64,000 nucleotides of DNA from Actinomycetota bacterium (GTDB taxonomy: Bacteria; Actinomycetota; CADDZG01; WHSQ01): positions 554,036 through 618,035 of the forward strand of contig JAUJNI010000002.1 of the NCBI GenBank assembly GCA_030446465.1, in the 5' to 3' direction. A program made the position numbers and the translations under genes. Of this stretch, positions 40,217-49,426 are shown in pieces (within the stretch, counting starts at the first letter, position 1; every line of letters starts with the position of its first letter). The notes beneath the pieces were generated by a model. That model did no database searches, was not told where the DNA came from, and was given only the letters and a program-made list of their open reading frames with translations.

Positions 40217-40354
40217 GACTTACACCTCCGGGGCTTGGTGGCGGGGCCAAAACCCGCTAAGTTACCTATAGATAAGTTACTTCTCGACGGATGGTGCTTC
40301 GTTGCTGTCTGCTGCAGGACGGTGGCGAGACGGTAACGGAAGAGGGGACACAGT

Positions 40355-42004
40355 TTGCGAGTTCTTGGCATCAATGCTGTATTTCACGACCCGGCGTCCG
40401 CGATCGTGGTCGATGGAGACGTCGTTGCTGCCGCGGAAGAAGAGCGGTTCAGCAGGCGAAAGCATGGAAAGGCGCCGGTTCCGTTTTCGACCTGGGAGAT
40501 CCCCGAGCAGTCGGCCGCATGGTGCCTTAAGGAAGCGGGCGTCGCGCCGGAAGAGCTCGACGCGGTCGCGTATTCGTACGACCCTGCACTGGCTCGGCCC
40601 CCAAAGGACGACATCACCGCCGACGTGTGGGAAGGGTTGAGGACGATTTATGCGCAACGGGCGCCTCTGTTTCTAGCGGCGGCGTTGCCCGGACTCGATC
40701 CGGCGGTCGTTCGTTTCGTCCCTCACCACGTCGCGCATGCCGCGTCGGCGTATCTGGCGGGGCCGTTTAAGTCTTGCAGCGTCATGGTGCTGGACGGAAG
40801 GGGCGAGGACTCGTCGTACCTCGCGGGGCGCTCCGTCAACCGCAAGCTGGACGTCCTTGCAACCCAGGCGCTTCCTCATTCACTCGGGCTGTTGTACGAA
40901 GAAGCCACCGCCCATCTCGGCTTTAGGCGTTCCTCCGACGAATACAAGGTCATGGCCCTGGCTTCCTATGGGAAGCCGACACTCCTGCAAGAGCTCAGGT
41001 CACTCGTGACAACGGACGGTGCAGGAGGGTTTGTCGTCCAACCGATCGAGTGGGACGCGCTGGCGAAGCGACGGGATAGTGACGATGAGTGGGGGGCCGA
41101 GCACGCAAACCTGGCCTGCAGCGTGCAAGCGAGGCTTCAAGAGGTGCTTCTGGAGCTCGCCGGGTGGTTGCACGCTCAGACCGGCGACGACGAACTCGTC
41201 ATGGCCGGTGGTGTCGCGCTGAACTGCGTTGCGAACTCCGTGCTGTTCGAGCGGAGCCCCTTCGATGACATCTGGGTGCAGCCTGCTGCCGGCGATTCGG
41301 GGACCGCTCTGGGGGCGGCGCTATACGTCGCCCAGTCGATGGGCGACGACGTGCAGCCCATGACCACCGCCGCCCTCGGGCGACGGTGGTCCGACGATGA
41401 GCTCGAGACGTGGCTGCAAACGGCCGATGTCGTCTATGAGAGACCGGACGACGTTGCCGACGCGGCCGCCGAAGTCATTGCATCAAATGGAGTGGTCGCG
41501 TGGTTCCAGGGTCGCAGTGAGTACGGCCCCCGCGCGTTGGGGAACCGCAGCTTGCTTGCCAACCCGATGGTCGCGGCCAACCTCGAGCGGCTCAACAACG
41601 TCAAGGGCAGGGAGCAGTTCCGTCCCGTCGCACCCATGGTGTTGTCGGAGCGCGCCGCCGAGATCTTCGACGGACCTCTGCCGAGCCCCTACATGCTGTT
41701 CACGCACCGCGTACGCCCCGAGTGGCGAGAGCGCATCCCCGCGGTGGTTCACGTCGACGGTTCTGCGCGCATACAGACGGTGGATCGCACTCAAGTGCCC
41801 CTGGTCGCGCGCCTGCTGGAGTGCTTCGAAAAAAGGACGGGTGTCCCCGTGGTCGTGAACACGAGCCTCAACACCGCCGGAAGGCCGATGGTCGACGACC
41901 CAAGGGACGCCCTCGAATGCTTCGGGTCCGCTCCCGTCGACGCCCTCGCGCTCGGCCCCTTTCTGGTCAGGCGCGGGTCTGTGGCCGGGCGGGGAACGCC
42001 GTGA
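40355..42004 (+). CDS. NodU/CmcH/WapO-family carbamoyltransferase
   Basis: 549 residues. The N-terminal ASKHA-fold domain opens LGINAVFHDPASAIVVDG and contains HHVAHAASAYL, followed by DEYKVMALASYGKP and ALNCVANSVLFE. The C-terminal domain has GRSEYGPRALGNRSLLANP and FRPVAPMVL. These enzymes use carbamoyl phosphate and ATP to carbamoylate a sugar or antibiotic hydroxyl. In Pseudomonas LPS core, WapO carbamoylates heptose; the heptose genes downstream make that a reasonable analogy. TTG start, first gene of the glycan operon; it overlaps the next gene (GTGA). Confidence 0.88.
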   Translation: MRVLGINAVFHDPASAIVVDGDVVAAAEEERFSRRKHGKAPVPFSTWEIPEQSAAWCLKEAGVAPEELDAVAYSYDPALARPPKDDITADVWEGLRTIYAQRAPLFLAAALPGLDPAVVRFVPHHVAHAASAYLAGPFKSCSVMVLDGRGEDSSYLAGRSVNRKLDVLATQALPHSLGLLYEEATAHLGFRRSSDEYKVMALASYGKPTLLQELRSLVTTDGAGGFVVQPIEWDALAKRRDSDDEWGAEHANLACSVQARLQEVLLELAGWLHAQTGDDELVMAGGVALNCVANSVLFERSPFDDIWVQPAAGDSGTALGAALYVAQSMGDDVQPMTTAALGRRWSDDELETWLQTADVVYERPDDVADAAAEVIASNGVVAWFQGRSEYGPRALGNRSLLANPMVAANLERLNNVKGREQFRPVAPMVLSERAAEIFDGPLPSPYMLFTHRVRPEWRERIPAVVHVDGSARIQTVDRTQVPLVARLLECFEKRTGVPVVVNTSLNTAGRPMVDDPRDALECFGSAPVDALALGPFLVRRGSVAGRGTP

Positions 42005-43530
42005 GCCATTACGACATCGTCATACCGACGATCGGACGGGACTCGCTGGCTTCGCTGCTGACGAGCCTGGACCGCTGTGCCGGCTGGGAACCCGCAACGA
42101 TCTGGCTGGTCGACGACCGGCGGCGGCCCGACCGAGTACTCGAGGAGCGTCTTGGGCCCTGGGGCCATCTGCCGTTGAACGTCCTGTCGGGTCCTTCGGC
42201 AGGCCCGGCCGCAGCACGCAATGTCGGCTGGCGGGCCTCGAATGCCGAGTGGGTCGTCTTTCTCGACGACGATGTCGAGGTGACCCCAGAGTGGGCCGAG
42301 CACTTGATGCACGATCTGGCCTCGGCCGGGCCTCGAGTCGCCGGCGTTCAGGGCCGCATCGTGGTACCTCGACCTGCCGGTCGACGGCCGACCGACTGGG
42401 AGCGCAACGTCATGGGGCTCGAGCAGGCCCAATGGGCAACCGCAGACATGGCGTACCGGCGCTCTGTCCTGGCAGAGGTCAAAGGATTCGACGAACGCTT
42501 TCCGCGCGCCTATCGAGAGGACGCCGACTTGGCTCTGCGAGTTCTTCGGCGCGGCTACTCCCTGGAGCGTGGAACCCGCACGGTCCTACATGCCGTTCGC
42601 CCCGCCGACCGGTGGGTCAGCGTCAGGCTTCAAGCCGGCAATGCGGACGATGTTCTGATGAGGGCGCTGCACGGACGCGACTGGCGGGAGCAAGCGGGCG
42701 CGCCCGCGGGGCGCCGGCCGCTGCACGTTGCTACAACCGTCGCAGCAGTCGCCGCGGTGGCGGCCTCGGTGCTTCACCGCAGGACCACTGCCGCAGGGGC
42801 CGGGCTCGTCTGGCTGGCAGGGACGGGGGAGCTTGCATGGACAAGGATCGCCCCGGGCCCCCGCACGCGGTCCGAGGTCACCACCATGCTCGCCACCAGC
42901 GCCGTCATCCCGGTGGCCGCCACCTGGCACTGGCTGAGAGGCCTCGCCGGGCGGCGCCGTCTGACCGCCCAGCCGGATCCGGCCCCCGACACCGCCGGTC
43001 CGGAGCAAGCGGTCCCGCAGGCCGTGCTCTTTGACCGCGACGGCACGCTGGTCGACGACGTCGCCTACAACGGCGACCCGGCCCGAGTGGTGCCCGTGCC
43101 CGGCGCGCGCGCGGCACTCGACCGCCTGAGGGAGCGGGGGATCCCCACTGCGGTGATCACCAATCAGAGCGGAGTGGCCCGCGGTCTTCTTACGCTCGAG
43201 CAATTTCGGGCGGTCAACCAAAGGATCGAAGAGCTTCTCGGACCTGTCGGGCCCTGGTTCGTCTGTCCACACGGCCCCGACGAGGGCTGCGGCTGCAGGA
43301 AGCCGGCCCCCGGCCTCGTCCTTCAGGCAGCCGAGGCCCTCGGCGTGCCGGCCTCTGCCTGCGCCGTGATAGGCGACATCGGCTCGGATATCGAGGCCGC
43401 CCGAGCGGCCAGGGCCCGCGGCGTCCTGGTGCCGACGCCGAAGACGAGGCCCGAGGAGGTCGCGGAGGCGCCGGAGGTTGCTCGGGACATCGTGTCTGCG
43501 GTAGAGCGTCTCCTCGGAGAGCCGGCATGA
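42001..43530 (+). CDS. GT2 glycosyltransferase fused to GmhB-like HAD phosphatase
   Basis: 509 residues in two enzymes. Residues 1-300 or so are a GT-A transferase (HYDIVIPTIGRDSLASLL, VFLDDDVEVTPEW, GFDERFPRAYREDADLALR). A hydrophobic stretch at about 240-310 is followed by a HAD phosphatase from about 340: FDRDGTLVDDVAYNGDP, VITNQSGVARG, and the GmhB-type zinc loop CPHGPDEGCGCRKPAPG. GmhB removes the 7-phosphate from heptose 1,7-bisphosphate. Overlaps of GTGA upstream and ATGA downstream place it in the operon. Confidence 0.88.
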   Translation: MSHYDIVIPTIGRDSLASLLTSLDRCAGWEPATIWLVDDRRRPDRVLEERLGPWGHLPLNVLSGPSAGPAAARNVGWRASNAEWVVFLDDDVEVTPEWAEHLMHDLASAGPRVAGVQGRIVVPRPAGRRPTDWERNVMGLEQAQWATADMAYRRSVLAEVKGFDERFPRAYREDADLALRVLRRGYSLERGTRTVLHAVRPADRWVSVRLQAGNADDVLMRALHGRDWREQAGAPAGRRPLHVATTVAAVAAVAASVLHRRTTAAGAGLVWLAGTGELAWTRIAPGPRTRSEVTTMLATSAVIPVAATWHWLRGLAGRRRLTAQPDPAPDTAGPEQAVPQAVLFDRDGTLVDDVAYNGDPARVVPVPGARAALDRLRERGIPTAVITNQSGVARGLLTLEQFRAVNQRIEELLGPVGPWFVCPHGPDEGCGCRKPAPGLVLQAAEALGVPASACAVIGDIGSDIEAARAARARGVLVPTPKTRPEEVAEAPEVARDIVSAVERLLGEPA

Positions 43531-44576
43531 AGCCGCACGTCATGGTGGTGCGGCTCGACAACGACGGCGACGTGCTGCTGGCGGGCCCCGCGATCAGAGC
43601 CCTCGCTGCAGGGGCGAGCCGGGTCACGCTCTGGTGCGGGCCCAGGGGCCGGGCGGCGGCGGAGCTGCTCCCGGGCGTCGATCAAATCCTCGAGCACCGG
43701 GCGGAGTGGATCGACCCTGAGCCGGAAGCCGTCTCTGCTGCGGAGACCAGCGCGCTCGTGGACCGGCTCGCCGAGCTTCACGTCGACGAGGCGTTCGTGC
43801 TCACCTCTTTCCACCAGAGCCCTCTGCCTGCCGCGTTGCTGCTCAAGATGGCCGAGGTCCCCTTCGTCGCGGCCATAAGCGAGGACTATCCGGGCTCTCT
43901 TCTGGACGTCCGCCACCGTGTCCCCAACGACCTGCACGAGGTCGAGAGGTCGTTGAGCCTGGTTGCCACCGGGGGCTACCACCTCCCCGCTGGCGACGAC
44001 GGTGGTCTTGCCGTCAAGGCTCTTCCGCCCCAGGCCGAGTCCGGCGAAGACCCCTACGTGGTAGTGCACCCGGGCGCCTCGGTACCGGCCCGGTCGTGGT
44101 CGCCCGAGCGCAACGCCGCTCTGGTCGAAGCCCTCGTTGTCTCCGGGCGCCGGGTGGTGGTCACCGGGGGACCGGCAGAGAAAGCCCTAACGTCGTTCGT
44201 GGCAGGAGAGGAACGAGTAGCGGTCCAGGATCTCGGGGGCCGGACCGACCTGGGTGGCCTCTCTCAGGTCCTTGCGGGGGCGTCTGTGGTGGTCGTCGGC
44301 AACACCGGTCCAGCGCATCTCGCTGCCGCCGTCGGTACCCCCGTCGTCTCTCTGTACGCGCCGACGGTGCCTGCCGTCAGGTGGCGACCGTGGCGTGTGC
44401 CCCACGTCCTGCTCGGGATCCAGGACATACCCTGCGCGGGCTGTCGCGCCAAGCTGTGCCCCGTTGAGGGGCACCCCTGCATAGAGGCGGTCACGGTCGA
44501 GCAAGTGATGGAGGCGGTGGAGGCGCTCGCTCCACGGGAGGCAGCCCGGGGCTTGAGCGAGGCAGCTGCCCGATGA
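43527..44576 (+). CDS. Family 9 glycosyltransferase (heptosyltransferase-like)
   Basis: 349 residues of GT-B fold. N-terminal VVRLDNDGDVLLAGPAIRALA and C-terminal VVVHPGASVPARSWSPERNAALV, VTGGPAEKAL, VVVGNTGPAHLAAAVGTPVVSLYAPT are the GT9 signatures. GT9 enzymes transfer ADP-heptose in LPS cores. CxxC-like cysteines (CAGCRAKLC) near the C-terminus resemble those seen in some bacterial GT9 members. It overlaps both neighbours by ATGA. Confidence 0.88.
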   Translation: MKPHVMVVRLDNDGDVLLAGPAIRALAAGASRVTLWCGPRGRAAAELLPGVDQILEHRAEWIDPEPEAVSAAETSALVDRLAELHVDEAFVLTSFHQSPLPAALLLKMAEVPFVAAISEDYPGSLLDVRHRVPNDLHEVERSLSLVATGGYHLPAGDDGGLAVKALPPQAESGEDPYVVVHPGASVPARSWSPERNAALVEALVVSGRRVVVTGGPAEKALTSFVAGEERVAVQDLGGRTDLGGLSQVLAGASVVVVGNTGPAHLAAAVGTPVVSLYAPTVPAVRWRPWRVPHVLLGIQDIPCAGCRAKLCPVEGHPCIEAVTVEQVMEAVEALAPREAARGLSEAAAR

Positions 44577-45511
44577 GGATCCTCATGTGGCACGTGCACG
44601 GCTCGTGGACGACCTCGTTCGTCCAGGGACGCCACGACTACATCCTTCCCGTGGTCCCCGATCGGGGACCCCACGGCCGCGGGCGCGCCGAGACGTGGGA
44701 CTGGCCCGCTTCGGCGGTCGAGCTGACTCCTAAAGAGCTCGCCGAGACCGACGTAGACGTCGTCATACTGCAGCGCCCCGAGGAGCTCCACGGGCTGGCC
44801 GAGCGCTGGCTCGGTGGCCGTCGGCCGGGACGCGACTTGCCCGCCATCTACCTCGAGCACAGCTCGCCCCAGGGCCGCATCGCAGAGATGCGGCATCCCG
44901 CCGCCGACCGGCGTGACCTCGTCCTCGTGCACGTCACCCACTTCAATCACCTGTTCTGGGATGCGGGCACCACCGCTACGAGGGTCATCGAGCACGGCAT
45001 CGTCGATCCGGGGTACCGGTATAGCGGCGAGCTTCAGCGAACCGCCGTGGTCATCAACGAGCCGATCCGGCGCGGCCGCGTGACCGGTACCGACTTGCTG
45101 GCCAGGTTTGGTGAGCGGGTGCCCATCGATCTGTTCGGCATGGGCGTCGCGCCCCTTGGGGGAATCGAGAACCTGCCACAATCTGCTCTGCACGACGCCA
45201 TGGCCAAGCGAAGGGCCTACCTGCACCCGGTTCGGTGGACTTCGCTCGGGCTGAGCCTGCTGGAGGCGATGCACCTGGGGATGCCGGTCGCGGCGCTGGC
45301 AACGACCGAGGTCCCGGAAGCGGTGCCCCCGGAGGCGGGCGTGGTGTCCACCCGGGTTGACGAGCTGCTGGCGGGCCTGGAAAGACTCATGGAGGATCGA
45401 GAGCACGCGACGGTGATGGGAAAGGCGGCGCGTGAGGCCGCCCTCGCCCGCTACGGGCTCGACCGTTTTCTCAGGGACTGGGACGAGCTGTTGGAGGAGG
45501 TGGGACGATGA
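44573..45511 (+). CDS. Glycosyltransferase, GT4-like
   Basis: 312 residues. MWHVHGSWTTSFVQGRHDYILP at the start, and VHVTHFNHLFWDAG, DLFGMGVAPLGG, HPVRWTSLGLSLLEAMHLGMPVAAL in the GT-B C-terminal half, where the SLLEAM segment corresponds to the GT4 E-x7-E region. The donor sugar is unknown. It is coupled by ATGA to both neighbours. Confidence 0.78.
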   Translation: MRILMWHVHGSWTTSFVQGRHDYILPVVPDRGPHGRGRAETWDWPASAVELTPKELAETDVDVVILQRPEELHGLAERWLGGRRPGRDLPAIYLEHSSPQGRIAEMRHPAADRRDLVLVHVTHFNHLFWDAGTTATRVIEHGIVDPGYRYSGELQRTAVVINEPIRRGRVTGTDLLARFGERVPIDLFGMGVAPLGGIENLPQSALHDAMAKRRAYLHPVRWTSLGLSLLEAMHLGMPVAALATTEVPEAVPPEAGVVSTRVDELLAGLERLMEDREHATVMGKAAREAALARYGLDRFLRDWDELLEEVGR

Positions 45512-46728
45512 AGGTAGCGATGGTGTCGGAGCACGCCAGCCCTCTGGCCGCTCTGGGGGGGGTGGACGCTGGAGGTCAGAACGTTCACGTCGCCGCCCTT
45601 GCCACCGAGATGGCGACGCTCGGATCGGAGGTCACCATCTACACCCGCCGCGACGACCCCGACCTCCCGTGCCGAGTCGCCATGGCGCCGGGCGTGGTCG
45701 TCGAGCATGTTCCCGCCGGCCCCCCCAGTCAGCTCTCCAAGGATCTCTTGCTCCCCTACATGGACGAGTTTGCCGCCCACCTTGGCCGGGCCTGGAGCGC
45801 CCTGCCCCCCGACGTGGTCCACTCCCACTTCTGGATGTCGGGTCGCGCGGCCCTCGGCGCCAGGCGAGTCTCGAGCGTCCCCGTGGTCCAGACCTTCCAC
45901 GCCCTCGGCGTCGTCAAGCGCAGGAACCAGGGCGCCAAGGACACGAGCCCCCCGCAGCGGCTGGAAGAAGAGAATCGGATAATCCGCCGTGCCGACTGGA
46001 TCATCTCGACCTGCAGCGACGAGGTCTTCGAGCTCAAGCGGCTCGGGGCCGATGCGGGCCGGGTCTCTGTTGTGCCCTGCGGAGTCGACCTCGACCTCTT
46101 CAGCCCCGATGGTCCGGCGGCCCCGAGAAGGCAAGGCCTTCGGCGACTCGTCGTGGTGAGCCGTCTCGTGGAGCGCAAGGGGATAGGAAACGTCATCTCT
46201 GCCCTGGCTCACTTACCCGACACAGAGCTGGTGATCGCAGGAGGCCCCGCCATCGGACACCTGTCGCAGGATCCAGAGGCACAGCGCCTGCGCGCGCTTG
46301 CGGCAACGACAGGAGTGGCGGACCGAGTCACGTTCCTTGGGCAAATCGAGAGAAAGCGGGTCCCTCCGCTGCTTCGCTCGGCCGACGCGGTCGTGTGCGT
46401 GCCGTGGTACGAGCCGTTCGGAATCGTCCCGCTCGAGGCCATGGCGTGCGCCGCCCCGGTGGTGGCAAGTGCGGTGGGCGGGATGATCGACACCGTGGTA
46501 GACGGAGTGACGGGCGTTCACGTCCCGCCCCGCGACCCACAGGCCCTGGTCGAAGCTCTCGGCCGCGTCCTCAACAACGAGGATCTACGTAAGAGCCTCG
46601 GCACCAACGGCGCTCGTCGGGCACGCGAGCGCTATGCGTGGAGGAGCGTCGCGCAGGCGACGCTTCAGGTCTACAGGCAGCTGTGGGGCGCGCCGGCGCA
46701 GGAGACCAAGGGGGCGGTGCGGCGATGA
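45508..46728 (+). CDS. Family 4 glycosyltransferase
   Basis: 406 residues. SEHASPLAALGGVDAGGQNVHVAALA is the nucleotide-sugar loop; VSRLVERKGIGNVISAL, VPWYEPFGIVPLEAMACAAPVVASAVGG give the GT4 domain with the EPFGIVPLE motif. The N-terminal GGVDAGGQNVHV resembles bacterial transferases that act on phosphoinositol- or sucrose-like acceptors, but this is not specific. It overlaps gmhA by ATGA. Confidence 0.88.
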   Translation: MKVAMVSEHASPLAALGGVDAGGQNVHVAALATEMATLGSEVTIYTRRDDPDLPCRVAMAPGVVVEHVPAGPPSQLSKDLLLPYMDEFAAHLGRAWSALPPDVVHSHFWMSGRAALGARRVSSVPVVQTFHALGVVKRRNQGAKDTSPPQRLEEENRIIRRADWIISTCSDEVFELKRLGADAGRVSVVPCGVDLDLFSPDGPAAPRRQGLRRLVVVSRLVERKGIGNVISALAHLPDTELVIAGGPAIGHLSQDPEAQRLRALAATTGVADRVTFLGQIERKRVPPLLRSADAVVCVPWYEPFGIVPLEAMACAAPVVASAVGGMIDTVVDGVTGVHVPPRDPQALVEALGRVLNNEDLRKSLGTNGARRARERYAWRSVAQATLQVYRQLWGAPAQETKGAVRR

Positions 46729-47339
46729 AGCGACCTTCGCCTTTGCCGACCGGGCTCGAGCACCTGTCGTTGCTCCAAGAGACGCTGTCGTCCCTGCAAG
46801 CAGAAGCCGGACGCATCGAGAGCTGGGCCCGCCACCTCGCGCGGGCGCTGACGGATGGGGGCAGGTTGCTGGCCGCAGGCAACGGTGGCAGCGCGGCGCA
46901 GGCACAGCACTTCACGGCGGAGCTGGTCGGCCGGTACCGAGACGAGCGGACTCCGTTCAGCGCTCTTGCGTTGCATTCGGAGACGTGCGCGCTCACCGCA
47001 ATCGGCAACGACTACGGCCTCGAGGAGGCGCTTGCGCGGCAGGTATCGGCGCACGGAAGACCGGGCGACGTGCTGGTCGCGCTCAGCACCTCGGGCCGCA
47101 GCGCCAACGTTCTTGCCGCGGTGGCCCAGGCTCGGGCGGCCGGCATGACCACATGGGCATTGACCGGCCCTACGCCCAACCCCCTGGCGGCGTCGTGCGA
47201 CGACTGCATTGCCATAGACACCGCCTGCGCCGCCACCGTGCAGGAGGCCCACCTCGTGATCATCCACATGATCTGCGCGGCGCTCGACTGTGCCCTCGGG
47301 GTGTCCCATGCCGCCAAATCGTTCGAAGTGGCGACTTGA
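46725..47339 (+). CDS. gmhA: Sedoheptulose-7-phosphate isomerase GmhA-like SIS protein
   Basis: 204 residues. The SIS domain has LLAAGNGGSAAQAQHFTAELVGRYRDERTPFSALAL, then AIGNDYGLEEALARQV and VALSTSGRSANVLAAV, as in phosphoheptose isomerases. GmhA starts heptose synthesis from sedoheptulose 7-phosphate. Its neighbours (GmhB-like fusion, HldE) complete the path to ADP-heptose. ATG within the previous stop; TGATG overlap with hldE. Confidence 0.9.
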   Translation: MKRPSPLPTGLEHLSLLQETLSSLQAEAGRIESWARHLARALTDGGRLLAAGNGGSAAQAQHFTAELVGRYRDERTPFSALALHSETCALTAIGNDYGLEEALARQVSAHGRPGDVLVALSTSGRSANVLAAVAQARAAGMTTWALTGPTPNPLAASCDDCIAIDTACAATVQEAHLVIIHMICAALDCALGVSHAAKSFEVAT

Positions 47340-48730
47340 TGGCGACGCGCCTCGTCGTGGTTGGCGACTCCCTTTTGGATCGCGACCTCGAGGGCACGGT
47401 GGAGCGTCTGTCGCCGGACGCCCCGGTTCCGGTGGTCGACGACCCCAAGGCGATCGCGAGGCCGGGTGGCGCAGGGCTGGCGGCGCTCCTCGCGGCGGGC
47501 GACGGCTGCGAGGTCCGCCTCGTGACCGCGCTGGGCGATGACGAAGCGGGAGTGGAGCTCGGTTCCCTGCTGCAAAGAAACGGCGTCGATGTGGTGAACC
47601 TGGGAACCACCGCCGCCACACCCGAGAAGATCCGGATCCGAGCGGGGGGTCGAACGCTCGTGCGGGTGGACCGCGGCGGCAGGTGGAGCGGCTCGATAGG
47701 CCCCCTCACGGCCGCGCTGGAGGCCCAGCTCGCCGGCGCCGATGCCGTCCTCGTTTCTGACTACGGGAGGGGCGTGGCCGCAGAGCCGAGCGTACGAGCT
47801 GCTCTCGCCCGGCTCCCGGCGCGGGTGCCGGTGATCTGGGACCCCCACCCCCGGGGGCCGCAACCGACCCGGGGAGTAAGGCTTGCGACCCCGAACGCCA
47901 AGGAGGCGGCCGCGCAGACCCCTCAGATCGAGGGCCACAGCCTGACCGCCCTTAGTGAGTGCGCCCGGACGCTGATCTCGAGCTGGGGCGCGGCCGCGGT
48001 GGCCATCACGCTGGGGCCGCGGGGTGCGCTCATGGTGGACGGGAGCGGGACGCCTCTTGTCACTCCCGCCCCCCCGGTGGCCGGCGGCGATCCGTGCGGC
48101 GCGGGCGACCGGTTCGCGTCCACGGCCGCCCGCTTGCTCGCCGAAGGCGCCCTCGCCACCGAAGCGGTGTCGGGAGCGGTGGCTGCCGCATCCGCATTCG
48201 TTTCCTCGGGCGGGGCCTCGAGCGTGTCCCTTGCGTCTTCTTCTCCGAAGGATCCCGAGCACGCCCCGGCCCTCGACGCGCGCGACCTCGTCGAGCGGGT
48301 CAGGGCTACCGGCGGAGTCGTGGTTGCTACCGGCGGCTGCTTCGACCTCCTGCACGCAGGCCATGTCGCGATGCTGAAGGCCGCCCGGTCGCTCGGTGAC
48401 TGCCTCGTGGTGTGCCTCAACTCCGACGAGTCCGTGCGCCGCCTGAAGGGGGCGGACCGCCCACTCGTGTCCCAGGCCGACCGCGCCGCGGTCCTGCTGG
48501 CAGTCGAAGGCGTGGACGGCGTGGTGCTCTTCGATGAGGACACCCCGGAGCGCGTTCTCGAGGAGCTACGCCCCGACGTCTTCGCCAAGGGTGCCGATTA
48601 TGCGGTGAGCGATCTGCCCGAGGCCCGGGTGCTGGCGCGCTGGGGGGGCCAGGCCGTGGTCCTTCCCTACCTCGAGGGACGCTCGAGCACACGACTGATG
48701 GAGGAGGTAATGAGGCGTGGACACAGCTGA
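47339..48730 (+). CDS. hldE: Bifunctional heptose 7-phosphate kinase/heptose 1-phosphate adenylyltransferase HldE
   Basis: 463 residues. The N-terminal PfkB-like kinase (to about 315) carries GGDPCGAGDRFAS. The C-terminal nucleotidyltransferase has GCFDLLHAGHVAMLKAARSLGD (the HxGH motif) and SQADRAAVLLAVEGVDGVVLFDEDTPE. Together they make heptose 1,7-bisphosphate and then ADP-heptose. No HldD-type epimerase is adjacent, so ADP-D-glycero-beta-D-manno-heptose may be the donor. It overlaps the SDR gene by 14 bp. Confidence 0.92.
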   Translation: MATRLVVVGDSLLDRDLEGTVERLSPDAPVPVVDDPKAIARPGGAGLAALLAAGDGCEVRLVTALGDDEAGVELGSLLQRNGVDVVNLGTTAATPEKIRIRAGGRTLVRVDRGGRWSGSIGPLTAALEAQLAGADAVLVSDYGRGVAAEPSVRAALARLPARVPVIWDPHPRGPQPTRGVRLATPNAKEAAAQTPQIEGHSLTALSECARTLISSWGAAAVAITLGPRGALMVDGSGTPLVTPAPPVAGGDPCGAGDRFASTAARLLAEGALATEAVSGAVAAASAFVSSGGASSVSLASSSPKDPEHAPALDARDLVERVRATGGVVVATGGCFDLLHAGHVAMLKAARSLGDCLVVCLNSDESVRRLKGADRPLVSQADRAAVLLAVEGVDGVVLFDEDTPERVLEELRPDVFAKGADYAVSDLPEARVLARWGGQAVVLPYLEGRSSTRLMEEVMRRGHS

Positions 48731-49409
48731 TCTCGGAACGGTCATCGTCACGGGGGCCGCGTCCGGACTGGGGGCCGCGGTTGCCCAGGCGGTCGCCGAG
48801 GAGGGCGGCCGGCCGGTGTCGCTCGACCTGCGGACGCCGCCGCTCGACATCGAGCACGAGATCGTCGATCTGGCCGACACCGGCGCAACCGAGGCCGCCG
48901 TCAGGAGGGTTGCGGAGCAAGGGGGCCGGCTGGACGCCGTGGTCGCCTGTGCGGGAACTGACTCGTGCGGCCAGCTGATCGACGTCTCGACCGAGGAGTG
49001 GGAGCGCGTGATCAAGGTCAACCTCCTGGGAACGGCCGCAGTGGTGCGTGCTTCGCTTCCCTATCTGGTGCCCGTGAACGGCAAGGTCGTGACTGTGGCG
49101 TCGACACTCGGCCTGAGGGCGTTGAGCGACGCCACCGCCTACTGCGCCAGCAAGTTCGGCGTCGTCGGGTTCACCAGGTCCCTGGCGGTCGAGATGGCCG
49201 GACGGGTGGGTGTCACCTTGCTGATCCCCGGGGGCATGCACACCGCCTTCTTCGACGCCAGGGAGGAGCGTTACAAGCCACCTCCGGACGCCAAGCTGAA
49301 CCGGCCGGAGGACGTGGCCGCGTCGGTGATCTTTGCGTTGCGCCAGCCGCCGGGTTGCGAGGTGCGCGAGCTGATCGTGTGTCCTTCGATGGAGTCGTCC
49401 TGGCCCTAG
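48717..49409 (+). CDS. Short-chain dehydrogenase/reductase
   Basis: 230 residues. The Rossmann motif is VTGAASGLGAAVAQAV (TGxxxGxG), the NAG-like segment is VACAG, and the active site is YCASK with an upstream Ser (VASTLGLRA). It is a classical short SDR, not the extended type expected of an HldD epimerase, so a different sugar or nucleotide-sugar oxidoreduction is likely. GTG start overlapping hldE. Confidence 0.82.
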   Translation: MDTADLGTVIVTGAASGLGAAVAQAVAEEGGRPVSLDLRTPPLDIEHEIVDLADTGATEAAVRRVAEQGGRLDAVVACAGTDSCGQLIDVSTEEWERVIKVNLLGTAAVVRASLPYLVPVNGKVVTVASTLGLRALSDATAYCASKFGVVGFTRSLAVEMAGRVGVTLLIPGGMHTAFFDAREERYKPPPDAKLNRPEDVAASVIFALRQPPGCEVRELIVCPSMESSWP

Positions 49410-49426
49410 CCGGCGACCGCCGGCCG

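Noticed and set aside
44264-48364. Long minus-strand frames opposite the glycan operon
   Set aside because: The plus strand has continuous, overlapping, well-supported genes; the antisense frames have shadow composition.
48717-49409. SDR as the ADP-heptose epimerase HldD
   Set aside because: HldD is an extended SDR of about 310 residues; this is a classical 230-residue SDR with a YCASK site, so the assignment is not supported.
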